This document shows positions 62,412 to 64,000 of a stretch of 64,000 nt of DNA, piece by piece (within the stretch, counting starts at the first letter, position 1; each line of letters opens with the position of its first letter). The DNA comes from Diplonema papillatum (Eukaryota > Euglenozoa > Diplonemea > Diplonemida > Diplonemidae): assembly GCA_030068145.1 (NCBI GenBank), contig JAPJBO010000199.1:124001-188000 (forward strand), written 5' to 3'. Below the pieces are notes generated by a model. The model was not told the DNA's origin. It searched no databases and saw only the letters and a program-made list of their open reading frames with translations. Made by a program: the position numbers and the translations under genes.

Positions 62412-63560
62412 GCGGAACCGCCTGCACGTATCTTCCTTTCTCCCCTTCTCCCTTCGATGGAATACGCTAAAAATGCATCTTTTCGCTTCGCCTCCTTTTC
62501 GCCTAGTGGTGAGAAAAGCTGCTTCTGGTGGTCAGGGTGGTGCAGATGCAGCGTGAAAGCGTAAAGCGTGCCAAGATCCGACGAAGCAAGTAGAGGCTGG
62601 CTGGGAACAACTACGTAGTAGGCAGCCCCTGGTTGGCAAACCTATGCCTGCACGGCTTCTAGTTCGGGCTGTGCTGCGTCCTCAAGGATTGGCACATCTT
62701 CCTTTCAGTGCGGCTTGTGGGCTTGACGCCCTAAGCCTCGCACACGTGTTAGACTCCTTGGTCCGTGTTTCAAGACGGGAGTAGAAGATCGCTGTCTGCA
62801 GTCTGACGTGAGCCTGCGAGCGTTCAACCACGTCAGGCCAGCGGGAGCAAGAATGTTGTCCGAAGACGCCGACACTTACCCTTCGCTGACGGTGCCGCGG
62901 GTCATCTTCTCAACGCATTCCTATCCTCGTCGATCCGAACAAAACTGAGGCAGCCGGCAAGCCGTCTCGCAACAGAAGCTTGGACGATCCGAATAGGTCC
63001 AGAAGTCTCAACCGTAAACCCCAGTGAAGGAGAAATGGTTAAGATTTGAATGCACCTCCAACTCTTACCACTCATCGGTTTCCGGCTCGGATCACCGGTG
63101 ATCCGAGCAAAACTGAGTTCATCTCGAGCGCCTCGACTTGTCGATCAGTAGAGGGGCAAAAGGGGGAGAAGGAGGAGCGCACGACTCCTCCTGCAACCCG
63201 TGAAGCCGTGAGGGGCTGGCCCTGGTGCTTTCTTTTCTTTTCGCCGCGGTGCTGTGCGCATTTCGGTCATCTTCTCGGATTTCGCTCGTGATCACCCGAT
63301 CAATCCAGAGGCGGGAGGTACATGTCTGCGGAAACAAAGCTTGGATCTCGACTTCCTGCTGCCAGAAGCCGAGGGCCCACCGATTCCGCTGATACCGATC
63401 ATCACCAGGAGGGCACGTGATCCTCGATGACGGGCCAACCGGCTGGCGGGAGTCGAAAGTCCGCAAAGTCCAAAGTCGAGCGTTGAACCTTGGCCGACTT
63501 CAAGTCTCAAAGTGCAAAGCAACCAGGGGCTCACAGCACCGAAGCTCAAAGTACCCTCGT
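62412..63560. other. Spacer; possible minus first exon at 62885-62912
   Basis: Minus ATG at about 62912 (MTRGTVSE) followed by GTAAGTGTC is a good donor, but no second exon was found. GATCCGAACAAAACTGAGGCAG (62932) and GATCCGAGCAAAACTGAGTTC (63099) form a loose duplication. Confidence 0.3.
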
Positions 63561-63567
63561 GGGGAAG

Positions 63568-63935
63568 GACGGAGGCTTTACAACCACAAAACAGTTCTTG
63601 TCTGCTTCCCAATCCCCCGACGACAGCAAGTGTCAGACTGGACCACCTGAAGGCAGTTGATTCCTTTTGGCAGATCTTCCATACCGGCGGTTGTTTGGGA
63701 TGGACTTTTTTTGTTTTTTCACAGACCTCTGATCAAACCCAGGCAGAACTTCTGAGCCAGACCAACCAAAAGGTAGCACTCCTGAACTAGCCCGAACCAA
63801 CAGGATCAAAGGATGTCAGTCACACCTTCCCGATATTTTTCCCACCCTCCATCCCCCGCGTGACGTAGTCCCGGCGGCAGTCATAGCCTCATGGTCGGTG
63901 TTCTTCCCCTTCGTTTGTTTGTAAGGATCCGCTTT
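63568..63935 (+). repeat. Family L then family M repeats
   Basis: 63568-63722 matches 39296-39452; 63775-63935 matches 37960-38110. Here L and M are adjacent, so they may be parts of one larger element split elsewhere. Confidence 0.8.
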
Positions 63936-64000
63936 GGGTTCACCTTTTATTTGCGATGGAGATGCCCGAACGAACAGGACCAAAGACGCTCCTGCCACGG

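Noticed and set aside
1-64000. tRNA, rRNA, CRISPR array, LTR or virus-like element
   Set aside because: No cloverleaf with convincing A and B boxes, no rRNA-like sequence, no spacer-repeat array, and no paired LTRs or recognisable reverse transcriptase, integrase or capsid segments were seen by eye.

Overview
This is a piece of a repeat-rich nuclear genome from a single-celled eukaryote. It has spliceosomal introns (66 nt to 3.4 kb), small exons, many dispersed and tandem repeats and very long G/C homopolymers. I see no operons, CRISPR arrays, rRNA or tRNA. An EF-hand protein with a BILBO1-type N-terminal domain, together with multi-exon genes and a GC-rich repetitive setting, suggests an alveolate (coccidian, chromerid or relative). 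That placement is inference, not shown by the sequence.

Five genes are well supported and all lie on the minus strand. A 4-exon SmB-type spliceosomal protein is at 3973-6564. A single-exon Lys/Ala-rich protein with alternating acidic and basic repeats is at 11841-14102. A single-exon EF-hand/coiled-coil protein with a BILBO1-type N-terminus is at 17290-19071, followed by a decaying partial copy of its own 3' end. Two paralogous 3-exon type I membrane proteins resembling small mannose-6-phosphate-receptor/Atg27 proteins are at 21857-26012 and 31778-37764. A truncated gene at the left edge (1-272) and a small basic-protein ORF (14539-14895) are also minus-strand. I assembled the SmB and receptor genes exon by exon: every junction has GT..AG and compatible phase, and the paralogues share intron positions.

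The introns and spacers are a graveyard of mobile DNA. Intron 1 of receptor 2 holds a 2.2 kb DNA transposon (TIRs, TAA target duplication) and a tandem array built from the start of the gene's own exon 2. Intron 2 of receptor 1 is nearly filled by a foldback element with ~450 bp arms and an internal ORF, plus a 337 bp inverted-repeat element lying in a G tract. From 38 kb to the right edge there is almost only repeat: SINE-like families (A-D below), small TIR elements, satellites (124, 7 bp units) and isolated ORFs of unknown function. Earlier satellites have 411, 90, 60 and 127 bp units. Family letters used in the entries: A ends GCTTATACAAAA; B contains GCCACGGACACATAAGGCGG; C ends GCTTATGTAAAA; D contains TGCACAATACATTGAAGGGC; K contains a TTCGCTTGAAATTCCGGGG-like core.

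The genes do not form one pathway. They serve splicing, chromatin or nucleolar function, cytoskeleton/calcium and endomembrane sorting. The most interesting material is the receptor pair and the mobile DNA embedded in it. Ordinary host annotation beyond about 38 kb is weak, and the isolated ORFs there are listed at low confidence.
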